Part shown: piece after piece, positions 1 to 7,947 of the stretch
Layout: every line of letters begins with the position of its first letter
Numbering within the stretch: the stretch's first letter is position 1
NCBI GenBank assembly: GCA_051881635.1
Contig: JBJEQG010000014.1
Span: 1 to 27,754 of the forward strand
Direction: 5' to 3'
Origin: JBJEQG01 sp051881635
GTDB lineage: Bacteria; Bacillota; Clostridia; Oscillospirales; Acutalibacteraceae
Length of the DNA: 27,754 nucleotides
Made by a program: the position numbers and the translations under genes
The notes under the pieces: generated by a model
Databases searched by the model: none
What the model was told of the DNA's origin: nothing
Seen by the model: only the letters and a program-made list of their open reading frames with translations

Positions 1-267
1 GCCCCGATTGACTGTTCAACAAAAGAGGTAGAAATTTCGGGTATTAAAGATGTACAAATTGAGATACCGCAGATTGGTTATGTAGATACGCACCTTGATT
101 TTTCAGAATTTGAGAGAGATTGTGTTCCTGATAACAAATCTGAAAATAGGGTTAAGATGATTGAAGATGAATTGGAAAAAATGCTTGCAGAGAGCAATAT
201 AAAAAAATTAAGTGCAGTGAGTTTGAATATTGTTCAAGAAATCTGTTCGGATTTAAAGAAGGGATAA
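1..267 (+). CDS. C-terminal part of an unknown protein (5' end outside the window)
   Basis: An open frame enters from the left edge in frame 1 and ends at a TAA at 265-267, giving 88 residues. The piece is acidic and lysine-rich and ends in a likely helical stretch. I see no membrane helix, repeat or catalytic motif, and I do not recognise the family. It ends only four bases before the next start codon, and the ribosome binding site of the next gene lies inside its last codons, so it is very probably co-transcribed with the secretion locus. Its function cannot be told from this fragment. Confidence 0.7.
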   Translation, partial: APIDCSTKEVEISGIKDVQIEIPQIGYVDTHLDFSEFERDCVPDNKSENRVKMIEDELEKMLAESNIKKLSAVSLNIVQEICSDLKKG

Positions 268-271
268 AAGC

Positions 272-1648
272 ATGAGAAAATTTATATTGCTTATATTTAC
301 CTTTATATTGTTGTTAAATTGTTCGATTTCAGTATATGCTGCTAATGATACAAAACTGCTCCAAAGCTATTTTGTTAATGACGGAAAAACGCTCAGTATT
401 TTTTTCGAGGGGAATATTTCCAAAAATGCACAGGTGACTATTGGTAATGATACTTTTGCACCGGAAATCAATACAGATACAAAAATTAACACAATATTTT
501 TGATAGATAATTCCCGCTCCATACCCGAAGCGATGAGAAACTTAATTAAAAATGCCATTTTGGATTATATTTCTACAATGCCGGAAAATGAAAGTGTCAA
601 AATTGCAAAGTTTGATAAAGATGTTACAGGTTTATCAGAATATTATTCCAGAGATAAACAATATATTTCATACGCACTGTCACAGATTGATTTCTCCGGA
701 AGGGGAAGTTATATATATGATGCTATTTTGAAAGCGATTGAGCAAAACTATACAGATGAAGATGTGTATTACCGTATTGTTTTGGTTACGGACGGTTCAT
801 CAATGACCAGTGATTATTCTTTTACTTATTTAAAAACAGAGTTGGAAGAAAATAACCGTTATCATATTGATGTTGTCCATGTTTGTGAGAAGCCGACAGA
901 AAATGATGTTCTTAAAGGTATAGCAAATTGCAGTTCCAATACATATATGCCTTTTTATTACGGAAGTGATTTGACATCGTTATATCCTAAGGATATTACA
1001 GTATTGAAAATACCTATGAACAATAGCCTGACGATTGGCGGATATATGGGTGTTACGGTACAAGACGGGGAAAAGAAAATTTCTGTTGGTTCTATTCTTT
1101 TTCCGCAGGTCAATATAGAAGATACAAACAATATAACGATTTTGGGATTAGATTTGACAACATTTATATTGATTGCTGTTGGAGCGGTTTTACTCATTGG
1201 CGGTGTTACGGTATCAGCTATTATTTTAACAAAGAAATTAAGAAAATGTGTTATCAGTGTTGATATTAAAAAAGATAATCACAATGATACGGATTGTGTT
1301 GGCACTGCTAAATGGTCTTTCAAAAGGGATAAGGGATTTCGTGTCGGCAGAATTTTAAAACCAATGGGAGATAATAGTCGTCCTTTGCCGGAAAATCAGT
1401 TTGCGATTTGCGAAAGAGCAAATGAAGAAGCGATGTTGAGTATCGGGCGAAATGCTTTCATTATTTTTTACGAATCCGTTACCAAAAGAGTGAAAATACA
1501 AAATATTGCCCAAAATGCCATGATTACAGTTATTGTAGGGGATAGAATTAAAGATTTAAAGAAAGGTGAAGCCTGTAATCTGGAAGAAGGATCGCAAATT
1601 TTAATCGGTACTTATACAACAATTCATATTTTGAAGATTAGAATTTAA
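272..1648 (+). CDS. Secreted-face VWA-domain membrane protein with FHA-like cytoplasmic tail
   Basis: Residues 1-23 form a signal peptide ending in VYA. Residues about 74-245 form a von Willebrand A domain. The metal site (MIDAS) shows DNSRS at 79-83 and a later LVTDG with Asp174; the usual middle Thr appears to be Ser (GSYIYDA, near 145). A membrane helix spans about 297-320 and a basic stop-transfer segment follows. The last 130 residues are predicted cytoplasmic and rich in beta strands, with an FHA-like end (GDRI, LEEGSQILIG), but without a clear phosphothreonine-binding set. The ATG has an AAGAAGGG ribosome binding site eight bases upstream. The gene opens the T7SS-like block; the next gene starts 18 bases later. 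VWA domains bind protein partners through metal, so a role as an outside-to-inside adaptor of the secretion machine is plausible. The FHA reading is tentative. Confidence 0.8.
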   Translation: MRKFILLIFTFILLLNCSISVYAANDTKLLQSYFVNDGKTLSIFFEGNISKNAQVTIGNDTFAPEINTDTKINTIFLIDNSRSIPEAMRNLIKNAILDYISTMPENESVKIAKFDKDVTGLSEYYSRDKQYISYALSQIDFSGRGSYIYDAILKAIEQNYTDEDVYYRIVLVTDGSSMTSDYSFTYLKTELEENNRYHIDVVHVCEKPTENDVLKGIANCSSNTYMPFYYGSDLTSLYPKDITVLKIPMNNSLTIGGYMGVTVQDGEKKISVGSILFPQVNIEDTNNITILGLDLTTFILIAVGAVLLIGGVTVSAIILTKKLRKCVISVDIKKDNHNDTDCVGTAKWSFKRDKGFRVGRILKPMGDNSRPLPENQFAICERANEEAMLSIGRNAFIIFYESVTKRVKIQNIAQNAMITVIVGDRIKDLKKGEACNLEEGSQILIGTYTTIHILKIRI

Positions 1649-1666
1649 TTAAAGGAAGCGATAGAT

Positions 1667-4600
1667 GTGGAAAGTAACAAGCTGTTGATTGGGGCTCAAT
1701 TTCGAGATCCTCAAAATGATATGGAAATTGAACTTTTTGTTTTGAGAGATTTAACTTTAAAACAATTACTTGACGGCATTAAGTATGGTCTTGCCAAAAA
1801 AGTCAATGAACTTCCGGATTCTGAGGACAGAGATCGTTATATTCGCTGTAAAAATATTTGTAATGCTTGTATTGATGCAATGGAAATAAATAACAATTAT
1901 AGTGCTATTTGTATAACCTCATACAATACAACCAACTTTGATTCGTCTTTGAAACCTGTGGATTTGGGAAATAACAGAAAAAGAGTTACATTTTCAGAGG
2001 CATCAAAGACCAAAAAGCTATATGAATTGGGTTTTCTCTCGTCTACAAGAATTGTTTTTGACTGTAACTGTGATTATACATCTTATGCTTTTCACACATC
2101 GGAAATCGGGGAGGCATTTAACCCAAATCAAAACGATCCCGAACCCGAAAAGAAATTTCCTGAATATAATATCAGCACAAGACAGGTCTATAAATTTGAT
2201 GATGAACCCATTAAGATTATTGCTCCCTCTGAACCGCCGCAAAAACCAAAGCAAAATATATTTATGGCACTTTTGCCTACGATATTGATGGTAGCTGTCA
2301 TGGCAGGTGTAAGAGGAATGTTTTTTGGTTCGGCGTCCGGAGCAAGCATGGTCATTATGAGTGTGGCTATGGGTGTAGTTACTTTGCTGACAACATTTCT
2401 GAGTTTTTGGCAGGAAAAAAGAAATTATAAGAAAAGTCTTGTACAGTGGCGTAAGAGCTATGAGGAATATATTGCAATCGTTATTGCCGAAATTCAGGAA
2501 AGAGAAAAAAAGGATACGGCAAAGCTTGATGAAATCTATCCCGATGCAGATGTGCTTTTGGACCGTGTACCATGTATTCACGACAGTATATTTAGTCGTA
2601 CATACACAGATGATGATTTTCTGAAAGTTCGCTTAGGCGTTTCCAATAATGTAAGAAGGCTTTTTGAAATTCAGGGAGATGATAAGGACAGTGTATTTTC
2701 GGCGGCAAAATTTGAGTTTGTACAAGATATATATCACAATGACGCTGTTCGTTTGATTTTGACCGAAGAAGATGAAATGGGCAATACGGGAAATCTTCAA
2801 AATTATTTATCACATTTGCCTCATGCCATAGAGGAAAAATATCGTTATCTTTCAAATGCACCACTGATGTTATCATTAAAAAATGCAGGCAGTCTTGGTG
2901 TTGTATATGGAACCTGTGAGGACGGAATGAAAAGTATGATGGAACGCATGATTTTTGAGCTTTGTTATTACCATTCGCCCGAAGAATTGCAATTTGTTAT
3001 GCTTTTTAAACCACAAACAAATTGGGACCAAATTGAAAATGTTGTTAAAAAATACAAATTTCTGCCCCATTTCAGAGGACTTTTTTCGGATAAATCGCAG
3101 TTTGTTTTTGACAATGAGAGTGCAAGTTCTGTTTACAGCAGTATGCTGAATATCATAGCAGAACGCAGTTCAAATAACGGGGTAAGCAAAATTCCGCATA
3201 TTATATTTGTTGTTTATGAGGAATACGGATTGAAAGAACACGCTTTTGCGGAATATTTACCACAGCTTCCACCGGAGGGAAAACCCTATGAAGATAAGTT
3301 AGGGCTGAGCTTTATATTTGTAAAAGCTTACAAAGAGCATTTGCCAAGATATTGCAGCCATATTATAAAGGTTAGCAGAAACGGACAGAATTACGAAGGC
3401 GTTATCACAAAACAGACGGAGTACAATAAACAGAAAATATTTGCGTTTCATAATTGGAGCGGCGGTAATGGACAGTATATGGTGACTTACAATGCTTATA
3501 AATATTTATCTGCATTGTATTATACCAAGATTTCTCAAAACGGTAAAGTGCCGTCAAATGTCAGCCTCTTTGAAATGTTTGGACTGCAAGAGGGCGATAC
3601 CATTGATGTTGGTCGGTATTGGGGATTTAGAGAGCAAAAAAGAGTGTACGATATTACACGCACCCTTTCCGTACCGCTTGGCAAAAACGATAATGGTGTA
3701 ACTTATTTGGATTTACACGAAAAAGCAGATGGTCCGCATATGCTTGTTGCAGGCACAACAGGTTCAGGTAAATCAGAAACAATTTTGTCCTATTTGATTG
3801 GCCTGTGTTTGAGATACCGTCCCGATGAAGTCAATCTTATGCTTGTTGATATGAAAGGCGGAGGTTTTATCAAGAGAATTGGTGACCTGCCTCATGTTGT
3901 AGGTAAGGTTACAAATGTTGACGGCGATGAAAACGGTACCGGTGCAGAGTATATGCTCCGCCGTTTCTTAAATGCTTTGTCGGCGGAAGTAAAAGAGAGA
4001 GAATTGCTTTTAAATCAAATGGGTGTTGATAATGTAGATGATTATATCAAGGCTTGTCGTGATATAGATGCACATATAGAAAGACTCAAACCTAAAAATG
4101 GTGAAGAAAAAAAGATGGATCCAGAAAGAGAAAAAGAAATACGCCGTCTTGCCGCAGAAAGACCGTTGCCTCATTTGATTTTGGTTGTCGATGAATTTAC
4201 GGAGTTGAAATGTTTCTCAAATGAAAGTAATGATGTGGACTTTATTAAAGAAATTACAAAGATTGCCCGTGTAGGACGCAGCTTGGGTTTCCATATCATT
4301 TTGGTATCTCAAAATATTGAGGGAGCAATTACAGATGATATTCGTGTCAATTCAAAATCCCGTCTTTGTCTGAAAGTGGCAACACGCCAGGCGTCCAAAG
4401 AGATGATTAACACGGATTTGGCAGCAGCACCGACAATGCCCGGTAATGGTCGTGCATATCTTTTGGTTGGTACAGGCTCTAAGTTTGAATATTTCCAATC
4501 CGCTTATTCAGGTGTAAATACCTTTAAAGAAGTGACCTTCTCACAAGAACAGTTAAAAGATATGCAGATTTCCACAAAAATCATGCAGGCAGACAGAAAC

Positions 4601-4885
4601 GGTGACTACACTGTATTTTATGATTCCGACAAAGATAACACAGATGTCAGACAATTAAAAGCACAAGAGGCAAAGAACGGAAATATGGATACACAGTTAA
4701 ATGCCTTTAATAATGCAATTAAAGATTATTATGAACAGCATCATACAGAGGGTATTCCACAAAGCCGTAATGAGATTCCTACACCTCGCATTGTCTTTCA
4801 GCCGCCTCTACCCGAAAGAGTCATTTTGGGAGCAGATGGAAAGCCGTTTGTTTTACCGAAAGATCAAGTTAAGGAGAGAGTATAA
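1667..4885 (+). CDS. essC: EssC-type T7SS membrane ATPase, part A (membrane segment plus ATPase D1)
   Basis: This is the motor protein of the type VII secretion system, an FtsK/SpoIIIE-family ATPase. Residues 1-190 form a soluble head that may be ubiquitin-like (ends LYELGFLSSTRIVF) and does not look like the usual EssC FHA pair. Two membrane helices lie at about 198-218 and 225-248, followed by a charged coiled segment and the degenerate D0 region. ATPase D1 has Walker A GTTGSGKS at 696-703, the DMKGGG motif, Walker B VVDE ending at Asp842-Glu843, and the arginine-finger motif VGRSLGFH. The protein ends where Bacillota EssC would enter D2; D2 and D3 are in the next gene. The start is GTG at 1667, with AAAGGAAG eight bases upstream. 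An overlapping ATG at 1665 is out of frame and stops at once. The stop overlaps the next start (TAATG). It probably assembles with part B at the membrane. Confidence 0.93.
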   Translation: MESNKLLIGAQFRDPQNDMEIELFVLRDLTLKQLLDGIKYGLAKKVNELPDSEDRDRYIRCKNICNACIDAMEINNNYSAICITSYNTTNFDSSLKPVDLGNNRKRVTFSEASKTKKLYELGFLSSTRIVFDCNCDYTSYAFHTSEIGEAFNPNQNDPEPEKKFPEYNISTRQVYKFDDEPIKIIAPSEPPQKPKQNIFMALLPTILMVAVMAGVRGMFFGSASGASMVIMSVAMGVVTLLTTFLSFWQEKRNYKKSLVQWRKSYEEYIAIVIAEIQEREKKDTAKLDEIYPDADVLLDRVPCIHDSIFSRTYTDDDFLKVRLGVSNNVRRLFEIQGDDKDSVFSAAKFEFVQDIYHNDAVRLILTEEDEMGNTGNLQNYLSHLPHAIEEKYRYLSNAPLMLSLKNAGSLGVVYGTCEDGMKSMMERMIFELCYYHSPEELQFVMLFKPQTNWDQIENVVKKYKFLPHFRGLFSDKSQFVFDNESASSVYSSMLNIIAERSSNNGVSKIPHIIFVVYEEYGLKEHAFAEYLPQLPPEGKPYEDKLGLSFIFVKAYKEHLPRYCSHIIKVSRNGQNYEGVITKQTEYNKQKIFAFHNWSGGNGQYMVTYNAYKYLSALYYTKISQNGKVPSNVSLFEMFGLQEGDTIDVGRYWGFREQKRVYDITRTLSVPLGKNDNGVTYLDLHEKADGPHMLVAGTTGSGKSETILSYLIGLCLRYRPDEVNLMLVDMKGGGFIKRIGDLPHVVGKVTNVDGDENGTGAEYMLRRFLNALSAEVKERELLLNQMGVDNVDDYIKACRDIDAHIERLKPKNGEEKKMDPEREKEIRRLAAERPLPHLILVVDEFTELKCFSNESNDVDFIKEITKIARVGRSLGFHIILVSQNIEGAITDDIRVNSKSRLCLKVATRQASKEMINTDLAAAPTMPGNGRAYLLVGTGSKFEYFQSAYSGVNTFKEVTFSQEQLKDMQISTKIMQADRNGDYTVFYDSDKDNTDVRQLKAQEAKNGNMDTQLNAFNNAIKDYYEQHHTEGIPQSRNEIPTPRIVFQPPLPERVILGADGKPFVLPKDQVKERV

Positions 4886-6510
4886 TGAAGCGTTTGGCAT
4901 TGGGAATATGTGATAATCCTCGAAAACAATCACAACCGATTTTAAAAGTTGACCTGCTCAAAAGTAATATTGTAATTTTTGGTGCTCCAATGAGCGGTAA
5001 AACAACTTTGGTAAAAAGTATAATTAAGCAGATGCATGAGTCTGTTATTTCTCAATATGAGAAAGAAAAAACTTATATCGAAGAAAATATCTATATTATA
5101 GATTTCGGCGGAGCGTTGGGACAATATGGAAATTTGTGTAATGTGTGTGCGTGTTTTGATAACTCCAACGAAGAAAATATCCGTCGAATTTTCAGAAGTG
5201 TGGAAAAGCAACTTCAAAATAACGCAAAATGCCTTGACGGACAAAATTTTGTTGAATATATCAACAATACAGACAGCGAAAAGAAAGAGATACCCCATAT
5301 AACGCTTATTATAGAAAATGTCAATTCTTTTCTGGCAAATGACCGTTATACTTTATATCAGGAACTTTTGCTGAAATTTTGCCGAGAGGGACTGTCAAAA
5401 GGTCTGACGGTTATTTTGACGGCAAGTGATATGAGCAACGGACTGTCACGATTTTTATTGACATTTAATCAGAAAGTTGCCTTTGAACTCCCCGACGAAA
5501 AATATATGGATATTTTTGGTGTCAAGGTGTTGCCTCCAATGAAAATACAGGGCAGGGGCATAGCCGTATATCATTCTGAACCGCTTGAAATGCAGGCATT
5601 TTTGCCTTTTGCAGATGAATCCAAAGAGTTAAAACCTTTTATTGAAGAAATCAACAAGCGATATGCTAATTTAAAAACGCCCAAAAAATTAAAAGCGTTT
5701 AAGGGAGATTTGACAAAGGAAAACTTTTCTGAAAACTGCGAAAATGCCCAAACTTATGAACAATCCCTTTCGGAAAATAAGATTGTTTTCGGAGTGGATT
5801 ATTATGAACATAAGCCATTATATATCGATATAAACAGTATGCGTTCTATCGGCATATACGGCAAGCGGTCTTTTGGAAAAACAAATCTGCTGAAATTGCT
5901 TGTAGATACAATCTATCAACAACATTCTGACTATCGTTTTGTGTTTTTTGATGACGGAAGAAAACAACTGGAAAAATTGCACAAGTCCTTTCCTGAGGGC
6001 GAAAATAATGTTTATCTGTCGGATATTAAGGCATTTTCAGGATATTTAATCACGAATGGATATATCAGTGCAAGAGGACAGGTAGTTAAACCGATGAATG
6101 GACAAGTAGCTAAACCGATTAACGAAACGGTTGAAGAAAAAGAAAAAAATCCATTTACGGTCTTTGTTTTACAGAGTAAACAGTTTTTTCAGGATCGTAA
6201 TCTTATTACAAAAGATGTTCCAGGCATGATTGCACAAGCCGAAGAAAAGGGATACCTGTTTATATATTCCGATATACGAAAAATGACGGACACAGAGCTT
6301 ATTAACTCTTTGAATAATAATATGTCAGCGGCGTTTGTGTTGGATAATATCAGCGAGTTTGTTGCTGATAAAGGCAGTAAATCTGTTTTGGGAGAAAGAG
6401 ATCCCAAAGAATTGAAAGTCGAATATGCAAAATGTGAGTTGGGTGACGGATATTATTATGATATTGAAGGCGACCAACTTGAAAAAGCAAAATTTATAAA
6501 AGTATTGTGA
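4885..6510 (+). CDS. EssC-type T7SS ATPase, part B (domains D2 and D3)
   Basis: This soluble 541-residue protein has two FtsK/SpoIIIE-like ATPase modules. Module one has Walker A GAPMSGKT at 33-40. Its Walker B-like strand ends LIIEN at 141-145, so the catalytic DE pair is degenerate. Module two has GKRSFGKT at 326-333 and FVLDN with Asp487, also without the following Glu. In single-chain EssC these are D2 and D3, which bind substrate and are usually poor hydrolases. The gene begins inside the stop codon of part A (TAATG), with AAGGAGAG six bases upstream, so the two are translationally coupled and probably made in equal amounts. The arrangement parallels mycobacterial EccCa/EccCb. A short internal duplication (GQVVKPMN, GQVAKPIN) lies near residues 400-415. 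The function is assigned from domain order and neighbours. Confidence 0.88.
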   Translation: MKRLALGICDNPRKQSQPILKVDLLKSNIVIFGAPMSGKTTLVKSIIKQMHESVISQYEKEKTYIEENIYIIDFGGALGQYGNLCNVCACFDNSNEENIRRIFRSVEKQLQNNAKCLDGQNFVEYINNTDSEKKEIPHITLIIENVNSFLANDRYTLYQELLLKFCREGLSKGLTVILTASDMSNGLSRFLLTFNQKVAFELPDEKYMDIFGVKVLPPMKIQGRGIAVYHSEPLEMQAFLPFADESKELKPFIEEINKRYANLKTPKKLKAFKGDLTKENFSENCENAQTYEQSLSENKIVFGVDYYEHKPLYIDINSMRSIGIYGKRSFGKTNLLKLLVDTIYQQHSDYRFVFFDDGRKQLEKLHKSFPEGENNVYLSDIKAFSGYLITNGYISARGQVVKPMNGQVAKPINETVEEKEKNPFTVFVLQSKQFFQDRNLITKDVPGMIAQAEEKGYLFIYSDIRKMTDTELINSLNNNMSAAFVLDNISEFVADKGSKSVLGERDPKELKVEYAKCELGDGYYYDIEGDQLEKAKFIKVL

Positions 6511-6532
6511 ATATGAAATGGAGGAAAAAATT

Positions 6533-6856
6533 ATGGCATTACCGAAAGACTATGTGACATTGGATACAAGGGCTTTTCATGAGGCAAAGAAAAAAATGGG
6601 CGATTTTGTTCAGACTTATGCAAAACTGAACGAAACCTATGATGAAATTGTCAAGAACCTTTTAAATGATTGGAAAGGGAACGGTGCGGAGTCTTTTTAC
6701 AAAGATGCAACCCAGATTAAAAGGAACATTTCAGGTATCTATGACATTTTGAAGGCGATGTTTGATACTTTGGAGGATTGCGAGGCGATTTTTGAAAAGA
6801 GTGATAAAGCATTGGGGGATTATAACAGAACACAATCAAATCCGACGGAAGGCTAA
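6533..6856 (+). CDS. WXG100-family protein (EsxA-like T7SS substrate)
   Basis: This 107-residue, wholly helical protein has the family signature WKG (Trp47-Lys-Gly49) in the turn between two long amphipathic helices. It has no signal peptide. WXG100 proteins fold as helical hairpins, dimerise, and are exported by EssC while also activating it. The frame is open from an ATG at 6518, but that ATG is part of the ribosome binding site (ATGGAGG, 6518-6524). The site lies eight bases before the ATG at 6533, so I chose 6533. The C-terminus is hydrophilic (DYNRTQSNPTEG) and could carry the export signal. It follows the two ATPase genes by 22 bases, which supports a core-substrate role. Only one WXG100 gene is present, so a homodimer is expected. 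Confidence 0.93.
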   Translation: MALPKDYVTLDTRAFHEAKKKMGDFVQTYAKLNETYDEIVKNLLNDWKGNGAESFYKDATQIKRNISGIYDILKAMFDTLEDCEAIFEKSDKALGDYNRTQSNPTEG

Positions 6857-6873
6857 TATAGGAGGGAGCATAT

Positions 6874-7838
6874 ATGGGATGGATTTTTGACTTTTTCCAT
6901 AAAAGAAAAAAACGCAATAATGTGCAACCTTTGTATAATGATGATGTTATACCGAATGGTTATGAAAATTGTCCGTCAACAGTAGTTTCTCGAAAACATA
7001 AGGAAGGCAATAATGTACAGCCAACGCCGATACAGAGCGGAAATGATATGCCGAATGGTTATGAAAATTATCCGTCAACAGTAGTTTCTCGGAAACATAA
7101 GGAAGGCAATAATGTACAGCCTACGCCGATACAAAGCGGAAATGATATGCCAAGTGGTTATGTAAGCCGTCCATCGGCAATAGTTTATCGAGAGCGTAGA
7201 GAAGAAAATAATGTACAGCCAAATTCCGTCCCTTATAATCAGCCAACGCCGATACAAAGTGGAAATGATGTGCCGAGTGGTTATGTAAGCCGTCCATCGG
7301 CAATAGTTTATCGAAAGCGTAAAAAAGAAAATAATGTACAGCCAATGTCCAATCAGCCTGTACAAAATTCCGTCCCTTATAATCAGCCAACACCGATACA
7401 AAGCGGAAATGATATGCCGAATGGTTATGTAAACCGTCCATCGGCAATAGTTTATCGAGAGCGTAGAGAAGAAAATAATATACAACCAAATTCCGTCCCT
7501 TATAATCAGCCAACGCCGATACAGAGCGGAAATGATATGCCGAATGGTTATGTAAGCCGTCCATCGGCAGTATTTTATCAAGAGCGTAGAGAAGAAAATA
7601 ATGTACAGCCAANNNNNNNNNNNNNNNNNNNNNNNNNNNNNNNNNNNNNNNNNNNNNNNNNNNNNNNNNNNNNNNNNNNNNNNNNNNNNNNNNNNNNNNN
7701 NNNNNNNNNNNNTACAATCAGCCTGTACAAAATTCAGTCCCTTATAGTCAGCCTATGCCGATACAAAATGGTAATAATTATCAAAGCAACAGTCGTCTGT
7801 CATCTACACTGCCCAAAAGGCGTAAAAATAATAATTAA
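6874..7838 (+). CDS. Low-complexity tandem-repeat protein, interrupted by an assembly gap
   Basis: The ATG has GGAGG about eight bases upstream (6862-6866). After a short aromatic and basic head (MGWIFDFF, then KRKKR) come tandem units that begin NNVQP. Each holds TPIQSGND and a Gly-Tyr, and ends in Pro-Ser followed by a basic run. Six units precede 100 Ns (7613-7712). After the gap the same motifs resume (YNQPVQNSVPY) and end in a degenerate unit and PKRRKNNN at the TAA of 7836-7838. The two halves are in different frames if exactly 100 bases are counted. The true gap is therefore not 100 bases, and a direct translation through it is wrong. There is no signal peptide or membrane helix. The composition (Asn, Gln, Pro, Arg) suggests a disordered cytoplasmic protein. 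I do not recognise a family. The repeated Pro-Ser/Thr sites near basic residues could be targets of the downstream kinase (inference). Confidence 0.7.
6916..7612 (+). repeat. Tandem in-frame coding repeats (units of 93-144 bp) up to the gap
   Basis: The units start at 6916, 7009, 7108, 7207, 7330 and 7474, with a seventh starting at 7597 and running into the gap. Their lengths are 93, 99, 99, 123, 144 and 123 bases, all multiples of three. The longer units carry an inserted NSVPYNQP segment, and the 144-base unit an additional MSNQPVQ stretch. The units are nearly identical in DNA as well as protein, which points to recent expansion. Confidence 0.93.
7613..7712. other. Assembly gap (100 Ns)
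   Basis: Exactly 100 Ns lie inside the tandem-repeat gene. A round 100 usually marks a gap of unknown size. The reading frame on the right does not match the left if 100 bases are counted, which confirms the size is not real. The missing sequence is probably more repeat units. Confidence 0.98.
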
Positions 7839-7947
7839 ATCCATGTGAATAATTTAAATTGAGCTGAAATAAAAACATCTGTTTTGAGTATGAAATTTGT
7901 TGTGTGAATTTTAAAAATACAGGGACTGTTTGTAGGAGAGTGATATA

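Noticed and set aside
2018..2581. 187-residue open frame on the minus strand inside the EssC gene
   Set aside because: It lies wholly opposite a sure gene, is rich in His and Cys with no family resemblance, and has no credible ribosome binding site. It is a shadow of codon use.
6518..6532. ATG at 6518 as start of the WXG100 protein
   Set aside because: This ATG is part of the Shine-Dalgarno sequence for the ATG at 6533, and the family normally has only a few residues before helix one.
6916..7612. Repeat array as a CRISPR
   Set aside because: Units are 93-144 bases, contiguous, in frame and coding, with no spacers and no cas genes.
7075..7717. Long minus-strand frames across the repeat gene
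   Set aside because: They only mirror the tandem repeats of the plus-strand gene, and one begins inside the Ns. The plus-strand gene has a good ribosome binding site and operon position.
7713..7848. Frameshift or alternative C-terminus ending at 7848
   Set aside because: It results only from counting the gap as exactly 100 bases. The other frame keeps the repeat motif and is the natural end.
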